The notes beneath the pieces were generated by a model. That model was not told where the DNA came from. It saw only the letters and a program-made list of their open reading frames with translations, and ran no database searches. From Pelagophyceae sp. CCMP2097 (taxonomy: Eukaryota > Sar > Pelagophyceae), in assembly GCA_026770575.1 (NCBI GenBank), contig MU657648.1, positions 1 through 12,916 on the forward strand: a DNA stretch of 12,916 nt, given 5' to 3'. Below, piece by piece: positions 1 through 7,679 of this stretch; positions within the stretch are counted from its first letter, which is position 1; the number at the start of each line of letters is the position of its first letter. A program made the position numbers and the translations under genes.

Positions 1-1558
1 GTGGCCTTGGCGGCGGCGGCGTTCTGCTTGGCCTGCTGCACGGCCGCGGCCATGGCAGCCGCGGCGGCTGCTGCAGCCGCGCGGGCGTCGGCTTGCGCTG
101 CGGCGAGGATCGCAGCTTCGGCGGCTTCGGCGGCAGCGTCGGCTGCGAGTTCCCCAAGGAAGGCGCCTCGGCGTGCCGTCGCCTCCTCCGGGCGATTGCT
201 CACCATGGCCAGCTGGCGGACCCGCGGGCGCGCCGATGCCACTGCCTCGAGGCCCACGTCGAGGTTCTGGGACTGCACGAGTACCGCGACAGCGCGGAGC
301 GTGGTCAGGAGCACCTCCTTTTTCTTCGCAGAGCCGGTCCAATCCGTCGCGGTCTGACCCAACGTCAGGTCCAGCGCCGGCGAGACATTTCGAAGGGGCC
401 AAATCCAGCCGCGCGCGGCGACGACCCTAAGCTGGCGCTCCAGGAGGTCGACCGCAGCTGTTACACTCTTTGCCCCGAGGATCAGCGCGTCGGGGTCCAC
501 GGTGTACGTGTTCTCCGCGAGCACCGTCGCCGCCGTCTGCACGCGGCCGTCGTGCTTGCGCTTCGTCTCGGTGGCCTTCAAGTCGTGGGCCTTCCGCGCG
601 TTCTCCGAGTGCGCCTCTAGAGCGGCCTTGGTGTTGTGCGCCGCGAGCGCCCCGAGGGCCCCACCGTCCGCACGGCGGTGTTGAGGAGAGACGACACCAC
701 CAGGTCGGCCTGCCCTGTCGCCTTGTTGTACTGGCGGCGCAGGACGACGCCAGGGCCCGCATCGACGAAGCGGTTTGGCGTCTTGTCGTCGAAAACGTAG
801 ACGGTGTCGCCTTCTGCGATTTCCGTTCCGAGAATAGAACCGCGGGCCTGTCGTAGGATCGTCTGCCTCGCCGCGGGCGACTTCTTCTCGCCGTTGAACT
901 TGGCCTTGCACGATTTGGAGCACGCGTTGTACAAACTGGGCAGCTCGCCGTCGCCCTCTCCGCACAGACGCGTCATGCGGAAAGTCCAAACGTTTGCTCA
1001 CAGCATCTTCTGGCACCCCAGGCACTTGCCCGGGTTAAGGAAGGGGACGTCGCGCCCGGTGTCGCGGCATGCGTACCTGCAAATCCCAATTTGTTCGGAA
1101 ATTCGACACGACCCCAAGCGACAACAAAGAGCCACTCACGTCGACGGGACAGCCTCCTGCAACGGAGGCCCGCACGTAGTGATCTCCAGCGGCGCCGGCG
1201 TCTCCATCGGCGCCGGCGTCTGCTTTGGCTGCGGCGAGTGCGACGTCGGCGCAGGCATCAAAGCCGGCGGCTTCGACGTCGGCACCGCCGGCGCCTCCTT
1301 CAGTGCCACCGCCGTCTTCCGAGGCGGCGGCGTCTTCCGCGGCGACGGCGGCTTCTTCCGCGGCGGCGGCGTCTTCCGCGGCGCCGTCGGTGCCGCCTTT
1401 GGCGGAGCCGAAGCCTGCGACGCCGGCATTTCCTTGTGTGGCACCAGCAGCGGCAGCGCGCGCACCTCGACTGGCAGTGGCATTCGCCGGGCCTTCGGTC
1501 GGGGCGGGAATTCGAATCGTGCCAGTGCCAGTGTCCGCTCAAATATCGCTAAAGCTCG
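1..1558 (-). pseudogene. GC-rich host-type gene, partial and interrupted
   Basis: I do not recognise the protein. The minus-strand frame is open from 1558 to an intron donor at 1139. This part encodes a Pro/Lys-rich disordered segment with repeats such as PRKTPPPRK; an ATG lies at 1483 and a possible acceptor (CTTTAG) at 1549-1554. After the intron the exon from 1076 encodes a cysteine-rich stretch (CRDTG, CLGCQ, then C residues in LYNACSKSCK), which suggests a zinc-binding cluster. It then runs through YVFDDK and SSLLNTAVRTVG. Two lesions interrupt it: an in-frame TGA at 998-1000, and a 1-nt loss in a GGGG/CCC run near 656-664. Beyond that the frame is open for about 220 codons to the window edge, with a charged helical region and a very Ala-rich helix. 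The plus-strand ORFs over the same DNA are mirror images of its codon bias. Confidence is good that the minus strand is coding, low on function. Confidence 0.65.
1077..1139 (-). other. Spliceosomal-type intron, 63 nt
   Basis: On the minus strand the upstream exon ends GTCGAC, followed by the donor GTGAGT (1134-1139). The intron ends TTTGCAG (1077-1083) before an exon starting GTACGC. Without splicing the frame stops at once at the donor TGA. With splicing, codon phase is kept and joins the Pro/Lys-rich exon to the Cys-rich exon. This is the clearest sign that the left part is eukaryotic nuclear DNA. Confidence 0.65.
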
Positions 1559-1561
1559 TCA

Positions 1562-1829
1562 ACTATGGAGCTGCCGAGCCTCGGCCCGACGGCCTTCCCC
1601 GAGCCGGCAGGCGAGGTCTGGCGGCGGCGCGCGCACGCGCGGTACGTCCCGGCCGCGGAACCGGCTTATTATCGGATGCCACTGACCGCATCACGAAGTT
1701 AGAGCGCTTCCCGCGAGACCATTTTCGGACACACCGAAAACAGCCCGCGCGCCTCCAGGGGAAAGGAGGCTCGCGGTTCCGGGGTATGGGCGTCGTGGCG
1801 CGCCCGGGCGGTGCCTCCAAGTTTGGAGT
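1562..1829. other. GC-rich stretch without a supported gene
   Basis: This is upstream of the minus-strand host-like gene. Open frames exist on both strands, but they are low-complexity Arg/Ala/Gly/Pro products expected from GC-rich DNA. It may hold an upstream exon or the 5' region of the host-like gene. I see no promoter motif, RNA gene or repeat that I can name. Confidence 0.4.
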
Positions 1830-1840
1830 TTGAGAGCAAA

Positions 1841-1877
1841 AACGGACTTCGATCCGTTAACCGGAGCTAAGTCCGGT
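1841..1877. repeat. Two back-to-back short hairpins
   Basis: AACGGA (1841-1846) pairs with TCCGTT (1853-1858) around a 6-nt loop. Directly after it, ACCGGA (1860-1865) pairs with TCCGGT (1872-1877), again around a 6-nt loop. Over the same ground, CGGACTT (1843-1849) can pair with AAGTCCG (1869-1875), so two alternative folds are possible. Function is unknown and chance is possible in GC-rich DNA. Confidence 0.35.
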
Positions 1878-1980
1878 AAGGCTTTTTACACGAGCGGCCT
1901 AAAATTTATTCAGCGATTTCGGCTCGCTGCGCTCGAAAAGCGGGTCTACCTTCACCCGCGCTCCGCCCACCGATTCGGTT

Positions 1981-2217
1981 GTGTACACACAGCTGTTTCA
2001 AAGCCTCTATTACAAGGATGTTCGGAGCTGGCTACGGCCCTGGGTTGGAGGTTCGAACACGTTTTGTTCTGACAAGTATCTTCGCTCTCACTGCACCGTC
2101 CATCTTCCTATTCGGTCTCAGGCTTACCGTGAGATCGTTCGGCTGGGCGCTGATTTTGATTCGAAGAACAGGATCCTCAACGGATTCTTTTACCGAACTG
2201 CCGGTTCGAAAGTTTAA
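1981..2217 (+). CDS. Candidate ORF, 78 codons, possibly the end of a longer broken gene
   Basis: This lies in the 1830-2220 region of intermediate base composition, between the GC-rich and AT-rich parts. From the GTG at 1981 the frame has no low-complexity bias, is rich in aromatic and charged residues (for example YREIVRLGADFDSKN) and ends with TAA at 2215-2217, exactly where the DNA turns AT-rich. The preceding DNA (from about 1830) has a similar protein-like frame one register away (GLKFIQRF, LEKRVYLHPRS), so the two may be pieces of one frameshifted gene. No family was recognised. A chance ORF is a real alternative. Confidence 0.25.
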   Translation: MYTQLFQSLYYKDVRSWLRPWVGGSNTFCSDKYLRSHCTVHLPIRSQAYREIVRLGADFDSKNRILNGFFYRTAGSKV

Positions 2218-2223
2218 AAATAT

Positions 2224-2333
2224 AGACTTTTTTTAAAGTTCTAGGAAATGGCAAATAGATTCGAAACTCATTTCGCTGCGCTCAAAACGTTTCGAATCTA
2301 TTTGTCATTTCCTAAAACCTTTAAAAAAAGTCT
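2224..2333. repeat. Long inverted repeat (44-bp arms, 23-nt loop) at the composition boundary
   Basis: The left arm 2224-2266 and right arm 2290-2333 are reverse complements with only about two mismatches and one indel. Both outer ends read 5'-AGACTTTTTTTAAAG inward. The 23-nt loop (2267-2289) is GC-richer and contains TCGCTGCGCTC, a word that also occurs at 1924-1934. The structure begins 7 nt after the GC-to-AT switch. It could be a fold-back end of the viral element, part of its terminal inverted repeat, or an unrelated hairpin insertion. Polintons are described as starting with 5'-AG, which this end also does. Confidence 0.75.
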
Positions 2334-2364
2334 TGTGATAAAATGAAATTTTAGGATTTTTCGA

Positions 2365-2556
2365 AAAACTTAGAAAACTTAGAAAACTTAGAAAACTTAT
2401 GAAACTTGTAAAAATTCTTAAAATTCTTAAAATTCTTAAAATTCTTAAAAATATGAAAGTATGAAATTCTGAAATTTAAAAATCTGAAAATTTAGAATTC
2501 TGAAAAATCTGAAAATTCTGAAAATTCTGAAAATTCTGAAAAATCTGAAAAATACG
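2365..2556. repeat. Tandem arrays with a 9-bp period (three related units)
   Basis: AAAACTTAG-type units repeat at 2365-2400 (four copies, with a degenerate fifth to 2409). AAAATTCTT repeats four times at 2411-2446. AAAATTCTG and AAAAATCTG-type units repeat six times at 2503-2556. All three share a 9-bp period and an A-rich 5' half followed by a pyrimidine/T step, so they look like one diverged satellite. The less regular stretch at 2447-2502 keeps the same words. Iteron-like binding sites or simple slippage products are both possible. Lying next to the inverted repeat, this may be subterminal DNA of the element. Confidence 0.8.
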
Positions 2557-3055
2557 AAAAGAATTTTTCAAAATTTAAAAGGTTAAATAAAATCTGAAAA
2601 ATCTCAAAATTAGAACCACAAAAAAAAGGATTTGATTAAACCTTTATAAAGATCTTTACGTTTTCGGAATAAGGTTTAAAATAGTTTTTAAAACCTGTGT
2701 TTTAAAAGAGAAAAAAGATTTTTGAGAATTGGGGACTTGATTCGGTAAAGAGTTTTTAGAAGGTTTTAAGAGCTTTAAGAGCTTTGAGAGCTTTGGTTCT
2801 ATACTGCTGAATGGTTTTAAAATATCATAAATTATTTCAAAACTCGAAAAAATATATACAGAAATATTACTTTTTTTCGGTCAAGATATGATACGTATTC
2901 AATTAAATCATATTTAGAATTTAGAAAACGGTACATGTAGTGATTCAATCATACAAATTCATTAACAAAAATTCAATAAAATATTTTTTAATTTTCTATA
3001 AAAATGAAAGGTATAAAGTAGTATAAGGAGAAACGTATAAGATAGTTTATAAGAC
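2557..3055. promoter_or_regulatory. AT-rich leader upstream of the polymerase
   Basis: About 500 nt without a supported gene. It contains three tandem 9-bp units (aagagcttt type) at 2768-2794 and long A and T runs. The polymerase promoter should lie near its right end, where TATAAAG, TATAAGG and TATAAGA words occur at about 3013-3047. The only sizeable ORF here, on the minus strand at 2962-3192, is antisense to the polymerase start and looks like a shadow. Confidence 0.4.
2768..2794. repeat. Three tandem 9-bp units
   Basis: AAGAGCTTT (2768-2776), AAGAGCTTT (2777-2785) and GAGAGCTTT (2786-2794). The period equals that of the larger arrays at 2365-2556, but the unit differs. Confidence 0.7.
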
Positions 3056-6000
3056 ATGAGTTTAAATGACAAAAATTCTTTTCTTATGGATAGAATGGAC
3101 GTGTATAACAATGAAAGCGAATTCAGATTAGCAGTGGATAGATATTTAAAAAAATCAAAATTCACGAGAATCATTGACAATGATATGAGCAAGTCTTACA
3201 AAAGACTTGTAAAAAAATATGCGAAAAACGGGTATACAATTCCTACTCTAAAAACTGTATTGATTGGAAATTCTTTTGTGAAACCTGAAACGTTGTACGA
3301 TAAACGATTCAAATCGGAAGAAAAATTTAAAAAAAATATACAAAAAAATCGATACCAATAAAGAGTCTGTTGAGAACAAGAAAATTGAATCCTCTAAAAA
3401 CATAGCACGTATTTTTAATAGAAATCGTGTAACTCCGAAATTCGTTGATTCGGAAAGAAGAATCAAATACGGTAAAGAATTCCCCGAATTCTTGGTCAAA
3501 CCAGTAAGAGTTCAAAGAGTTCTATGGAACGATTCATTAGATTACGATGAAAATTTCGATATTAAATTAACGCCGCTCCTAATGAATTACCCGAATGGAA
3601 GTGTTCAGATTGATGTGATCTATAAACATGGGCAATATATTTATGATGAAGTGATAGGAAATTATATACAATGGGACACGCATGAATCGAAAAGATCCAT
3701 TCATGCTATAAAATTAGAAGACAGATCGACAAGGACACGGATAATTAAAACAAATGCACAAAATATTAAACGTGAAGGATATGATTTTCATAGACAGAAA
3801 TATATTCAAAATATCCGAACTGAATGGAATTCATTGGATTATGGACAACTTACTTCGAGCAGCGAGAAAAAGTTTTTATATATAGATATTAAATTCTTAA
3901 CGCCGGCAGCCGGTGGATGTAGTTCGAGTTTTAATGGAACAAAGATGAGTATAGGAAAAAAAGAAAACAAAATCAAAATAAATTGTCCACATTCAACAAA
4001 CAATAACTGTTTATTTAAATGTATAAGTAAACAATATCCCAATAAATCAATTAAATTCGGGCTTGTTCAGTGTAACGAAATACGTCAGCAGTTTGGAATA
4101 GAAAAAAATGCGATGATATCTATTGAAAACGCGATAGAAATTTTCCATTTTTTACATAATGATAAGGAAATTGCTATATATTGTCAGGAATTTAATAAGG
4201 GGGTACTAACAAACGAGTTTGTTGGTGGAACGTATGAATCTGAGTTTAAATTGTTATTAATAGATTCACATTATTCGATCATTGAAGGAAAATGGTCAAG
4301 ATGTAGTGAGTGTTTCAAAGAATATCTTGGTAAACACAAATGTAATTCTGGTGGAGCAAAATATGTAAAGGAAAGGAAAAATCCATCTCTATTACTTCCA
4401 GCGGAACCTCCCAAAAATTTTAAATTGAAAGATAAAACGATTTTAAGTTATGATATTGAAACTCAAAAAAAGAATGATATAAAAGAAAATCGTCCGTATA
4501 TCATAGGTTTCCACTAATATGATGTGGATGGGGTTTCGAGATACAAATCAATCGGTGGAAGAGCGTGTATGAAAAAATTCTATGAAATTCTTGGTACGAA
4601 GGAATTCGAACATATAAAATATTTGAATGCATTTAATGGGAGTCGGTTTGATCATTATTATCTTATGAAAGAAAAACTAAATTCTCTCGGAAAAGATTCG
4701 ATGGGCGAGTATATCATCAACAATTCGAGAATTTTAAAACTCACTATACAAAACAAAAAATGTATAGATTTAGGACAGCATCTCTTAGGTTCGTTGAAGA
4801 AAAATCTTGAAGATAGTGGCTGTGAAGTGTTAAAAGGGGACATCGATCATGATTTAAACGATGAATGGGAAAACACATCTGATGAAAGGAAAGCCGAAGT
4901 GGAAAAATATCTCATGAAAGATGTTTTGGGACTTACCGAGTTGTACGAGAAAAATAATGCGATCATGTATGATAAATTTCAAATAAATCTTTGTGACTCT
5001 ATGACAACGTCAAGCAACGCGTATCATATATGGAAGAACCGTCTCAACGATTTTGAGGTAAACCTTCCATCACGTAACAATGAGGACAATATTCGGAAAG
5101 CGATTTATGGGGGTAGAACTCAGTTGAATAAACGCAATTATGTGAGCAAATCATTTGATGAGGTTGATAAGACAAAGGTTTTCAAAAAAGTTGATGAATT
5201 TGGAAATAATATATACAAAATGAGTGAAAAAGAATATAACAACATTAACGACTATTTGTTCGATGCGGATGTAGTTTCATTATACTCTACTGCAATGTTG
5301 AAAGCTTACCCAATAGGTAAAGAGATCGATACAGTTGTTTACCAAGAAGGAAAATTGGGGATATATAGAATCGAGTATATAACAAACAAAGCTTTGTTAA
5401 CACCCATATTGCCTCGCAAGGAAAATGGTGGATTGAAATGGGAACTAATAGATTCAAGTGGATGGTATTCGAGCATCGATATAGAAAATGCCCAAAATGC
5501 CGGATATCAAATTAAAATTTTTGAAGGAATCTATTGGGAAAAAGGTGCTCCAATTTTTAAGAAGTATGTTGATGAGTTTTATGAAATGAAGAGTAATTCA
5601 ATCAAAGGGACTTGTACATATGCAACAGCAAAACTGTATCTTAATGCTTTATATGGGAAAATGTTACAGGGATCTATTAGGAAGAAAGAAAAAATAGTTT
5701 TGAAAGCGGAAGAGTTTGCTGTACTGCTACAAAAGAACAGAATATTAGAAATAACTGAATTAGGAACAGATAGGTGGATCGTCTCTTATGAAACGGAGCA
5801 ACACAATAAAGAAGAATTCGCGCAGAAACCAAGTCACATGGGCGTATTTATCTTGGGATATTCTCGTAGGTTTATGATAGAAAAATATAATCAATGTGGG
5901 AATACAATCAAACGTATGCCCTATTATTTTGTTACCGATTCGATGGTGATACCATCGGAATGTTTGGATAAGGTTGAAATTAATCCTTCGTTGGGGGGGA

Positions 6001-6459
6001 TCATGGATGATGTGGGGGGGAAAATTCTTAAAGCGATCTTCATAGCTCCGAAACTCTATGCATTTAAATATATAAGTTCTAAAACCTACACACTGGAATA
6101 TCATTTTAGAGGAAAAGGTGTATCAACTAAGATGCCATCCTTCTAAAAGACCTTACATCATCGTGGTAATACAGAGTTTGATGATCCACAGCAAAAATTA
6201 TGGAAAGATTTCGAGGAAATGTATAAGGGTAAATCGAAAGAATTTTATCAAAACTTTTCGATAAAAAAACTTGGACTCACTAAGCTCTAATGAGAAATGC
6301 TCTATTTTGTCACACCGCCATATAGACTCAGAACAAATAAAAAGAGAAATAAATTAATCCCGTTGGAATGGACGTTTATATATAGACGTGACTGGGCAAA
6401 TTGATGAAGATGGTGATTATAGCGTCCCGCATGGGTTTGATTTGGATACAATAATTTAA
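3056..6459 (+). pseudogene. polB: Protein-primed family B DNA polymerase (DNA_pol_B_2 type), interrupted
   Basis: This enzyme would replicate the element by protein priming. Exonuclease motifs are visible: Exo I YDIET (4449-4463), Exo II NGSRFD (4635-4652), Exo III YLMKDV (4908-4925). Polymerase motifs follow: A DVVSLY (5268-5285), B KLYLNALYG (5631-5657), C VTDS (5931-5942) and KLY (6051-6059). Upstream lie an OTU-like NNCLF (C at 4008-4010), a candidate partner His (4269-4271) and a zinc-finger-like C-x2-C-x7-H-x-C (4302-4343). The N-terminal ~250 residues could supply the terminal protein; that is inference. At about 1130 codons the length suits the family. Lesions: a frameshift in the A runs at 3329-3348; in-frame TAA at 4515-4517 and 6144-6146 with the same frame continuing; and a broken C-terminus (TAA-TGA at 6288-6293, then a switch to the +1 frame ending at TAA 6457-6459, IDEDGDYSVPHG). 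The start is the ATG at 3056. Confidence 0.9.
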
Positions 6460-6492
6460 TATATTAATCCCATGAGATTGTTACATCTTCTC

Positions 6493-6518
6493 TTGTGATT
6501 GTCACACAATCCTCACAA
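6493..6518. terminator. Hairpin between convergent gene ends
   Basis: TTGTGATTGT (6493-6502) pairs with ACAA (6506-6509) and TCACAA (6513-6518) across a 3-nt loop, with a 3-nt bulge on the right side. A T-rich run follows. It sits between the polymerase stop (6459) and the stop of the minus-strand small gene (6513-6515), which would suit a 3'-end or transcription-termination signal. Function is inferred only from position. Confidence 0.35.
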
Positions 6519-6786
6519 ACATTTTTTTTCTTCACATTTTTGTTTAGATTGTTTTTTTTCATACTTAATCACCTTATCTCTGCTGATTTGGGCTATCAAG
6601 TCGATGATATGATTTTCGAAAAAAAGGAAATCTTGTTTTATAATAATCAAAATCGAACTGTTCTTCGGAATTAATAAAACGCAACATGTCAATTTTTTGG
6701 GGGGTGTTAAAAGGAGTTAATTCTTCTGTATAATTTGGTTGATCAATAGTATTTTTAATTATTTCCGACACGTCTGAATTTTCCAT
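6513..6786 (-). pseudogene. Small acidic/basic protein of unknown function, frameshifted
   Basis: It starts at the ATG at 6784-6786, inside the palindromic divergent promoter. The first part (MENSDVSEIIKNT..., about 55 residues) is acidic and continues to about 6618. There a run of seven A (forward strand) appears to have lost register. In the next frame the product goes on as ENHIIDLIAQISRDKVIKYE, then a Lys/Cys-rich tail, to a TGA at 6513-6515, giving about 90 residues. Without the shift the frame ends at a TAA at 6574-6576. No family was recognised. Its position beside the polymerase and opposite the AT-hook gene suggests an early or regulatory role, but that is speculation. Confidence 0.55.
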
Positions 6787-6819
6787 ATATAATAATATAA
6801 TATAATAATATATGGAAAA
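6779..6819. promoter_or_regulatory. Palindromic divergent promoter containing both start codons
   Basis: TTTTCCATATAT (6779-6790) and ATATATGGAAAA (6808-6819) are perfect 12-bp inverted arms around a 17-nt AT-only spacer. The ATG of the minus-strand gene (6784-6786) and of the plus-strand AT-hook gene (6812-6814) lie in mirror positions, so both genes begin ATGGAAAA/T. A shared bidirectional promoter or operator is the simplest reading. Confidence 0.6.
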
Positions 6820-7288
6820 AGAAACTCTGTGTGTAGAAATAAATGGTACAACAAAACCTAAACGAGGAAGACCATCGATTAAAAAGAATGAAATTTTAGA
6901 AACAGAAAACCGATATTACAACTATGGAAGAAGTTTCTCCATATGATATAACAACTATGGAAGAAGTTTCTCCATATGATATTAAAATAAAACCAGTTGA
7001 TTTGATTAAACCAAAATTAAAAAGGCAAAGGAGTTGTGCTCAATTAGATGCTGATAAGAGGATGGGGGAATTAAATAAAATCCGAAATCAAGAAAAAAAC
7101 AAAATAATAAACAAGTAAAGGATGAAGAAAAACTGGCAGAAGTAAACAGAATAATAGAAATGGCAATATGTTCAAAAAATAATAAAAATAGTGTACAATT
7201 ATCAGAGAGAAAATGTGATTCAGATGGAACAATAGAGTCCTATGAAGAAAAAAATGAAATAAAAAAGTTGTTATATGATTTTGTTTAA
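6812..7288 (+). pseudogene. AT-hook-containing small basic protein, frameshifted
   Basis: The product begins METLKC-like acidic residues (MEKETLCVEI) and then carries KPKRGRPSIKK, a core GRP AT-hook that would bind AT-rich minor grooves. Next comes an 11-residue unit (TTMEEVSPYDI) encoded twice by a 33-bp tandem duplication, a Lys/Arg/Asp-rich middle, and a charged helical C-terminus ending LLYDFV. The reading frame shifts once at about 6900-6912 and back again in A runs at about 7090-7110, for a total of about 158 codons. The stop TAA (7286-7288) overlaps the stop of the convergent gene. It may be a DNA-binding regulator of the element; the role is inferred from the AT-hook alone. Confidence 0.55.
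6915..6980 (+). repeat. 33-bp tandem duplication, in frame
   Basis: Units 6915-6947 and 6948-6980 are identical except at the third base. The length is a multiple of three, so it repeats 11 residues (I-T-T-M-E-E-V-S-P-Y-D) without shifting the frame. The near identity points to a recent event. Confidence 0.9.
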
Positions 7289-7617
7289 TTCATACCAAAT
7301 ACATCATTCTCTTCCTCTCTTTGGGCTTCTTTTTTTGATTCGGCATTAAAGATTTTTCTATCTTTTACACGTTTCAACCGCCAATAATTCTGATTTTTTG
7401 ATAAATCGTGGTTCGGATCGCCGTTGTAGTCTGTCCGTTCTGGACTATCTAAATAAATTATATCATGTGGTTTTTGAACAAATATGCTCTTGTGTGTTGT
7501 TTCGATACGTTTTGTATCATTATAATTATGAATATGTGTGATCACGTTTCTTATAGATGTTGATGAATATTCTTTTATATAATTATATCTTGAATTTGTA
7601 TATCTTATGTTTTTCAT
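7285..7617 (-). CDS. Hypothetical protein, 110 residues
   Basis: This is an intact ORF with an ATG at 7615-7617 and TAA at 7285-7287. It is downstream of the ATPase on the same strand with a gap of about 60 nt, so the two are probably co-transcribed. The product is polar, with no signal peptide or membrane segment. Its N-terminal half is rich in Asn, Tyr, Arg and Thr, a Pro/Asp-rich centre contains DIIYLDSPERTDYNGDP, and the C-terminus is charged (KKEAQREEENDVFG). No family was recognised. Its stop shares TTAA with the convergent AT-hook gene. It is one of the few genes here without a visible lesion. Confidence 0.65.
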   Translation of the reverse strand: MKNIRYTNSRYNYIKEYSSTSIRNVITHIHNYNDTKRIETTHKSIFVQKPHDIIYLDSPERTDYNGDPNHDLSKNQNYWRLKRVKDRKIFNAESKKEAQREEENDVFGMN

Positions 7618-7679
7618 GTACTTTTTTTCTAATCTTTAAGCCATGTTGGATATTAATCAACCCATTTAAATAGTTATTA

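Noticed and set aside
1..1833. Long plus-strand ORFs (1-357, 93-620, 804-1685, 1225-1833)
   Set aside because: They are Ala/Arg/Gly/Ser low-complexity products mirroring the minus-strand codon bias. The minus strand gives a diverse protein, a clean intron and a 220-codon open tail.
1841..1877. Dinoflagellate spliced-leader-like sequence
   Set aside because: A TCCGT start is present, but the rest does not match a spliced leader. It is explained as two small hairpins.
2040..2062. GGTTCGAAC-like tRNA T-loop
   Set aside because: The flanks do not form a T stem, and no acceptor, D or anticodon arms could be found. TTCGAA words are simply common at 2040-2300.
2365..2556. CRISPR array
   Set aside because: Repeats of 9 bp without spacers are a simple tandem satellite.
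2962..3192. Minus-strand ORF of 76 codons
   Set aside because: It is antisense to the polymerase start, hydrophobic and AT-biased, as expected of a shadow.
5760..6104. Minus-strand ORF of 114 codons
   Set aside because: It is opposite the polymerase motif C region, which has clear family motifs on the plus strand.
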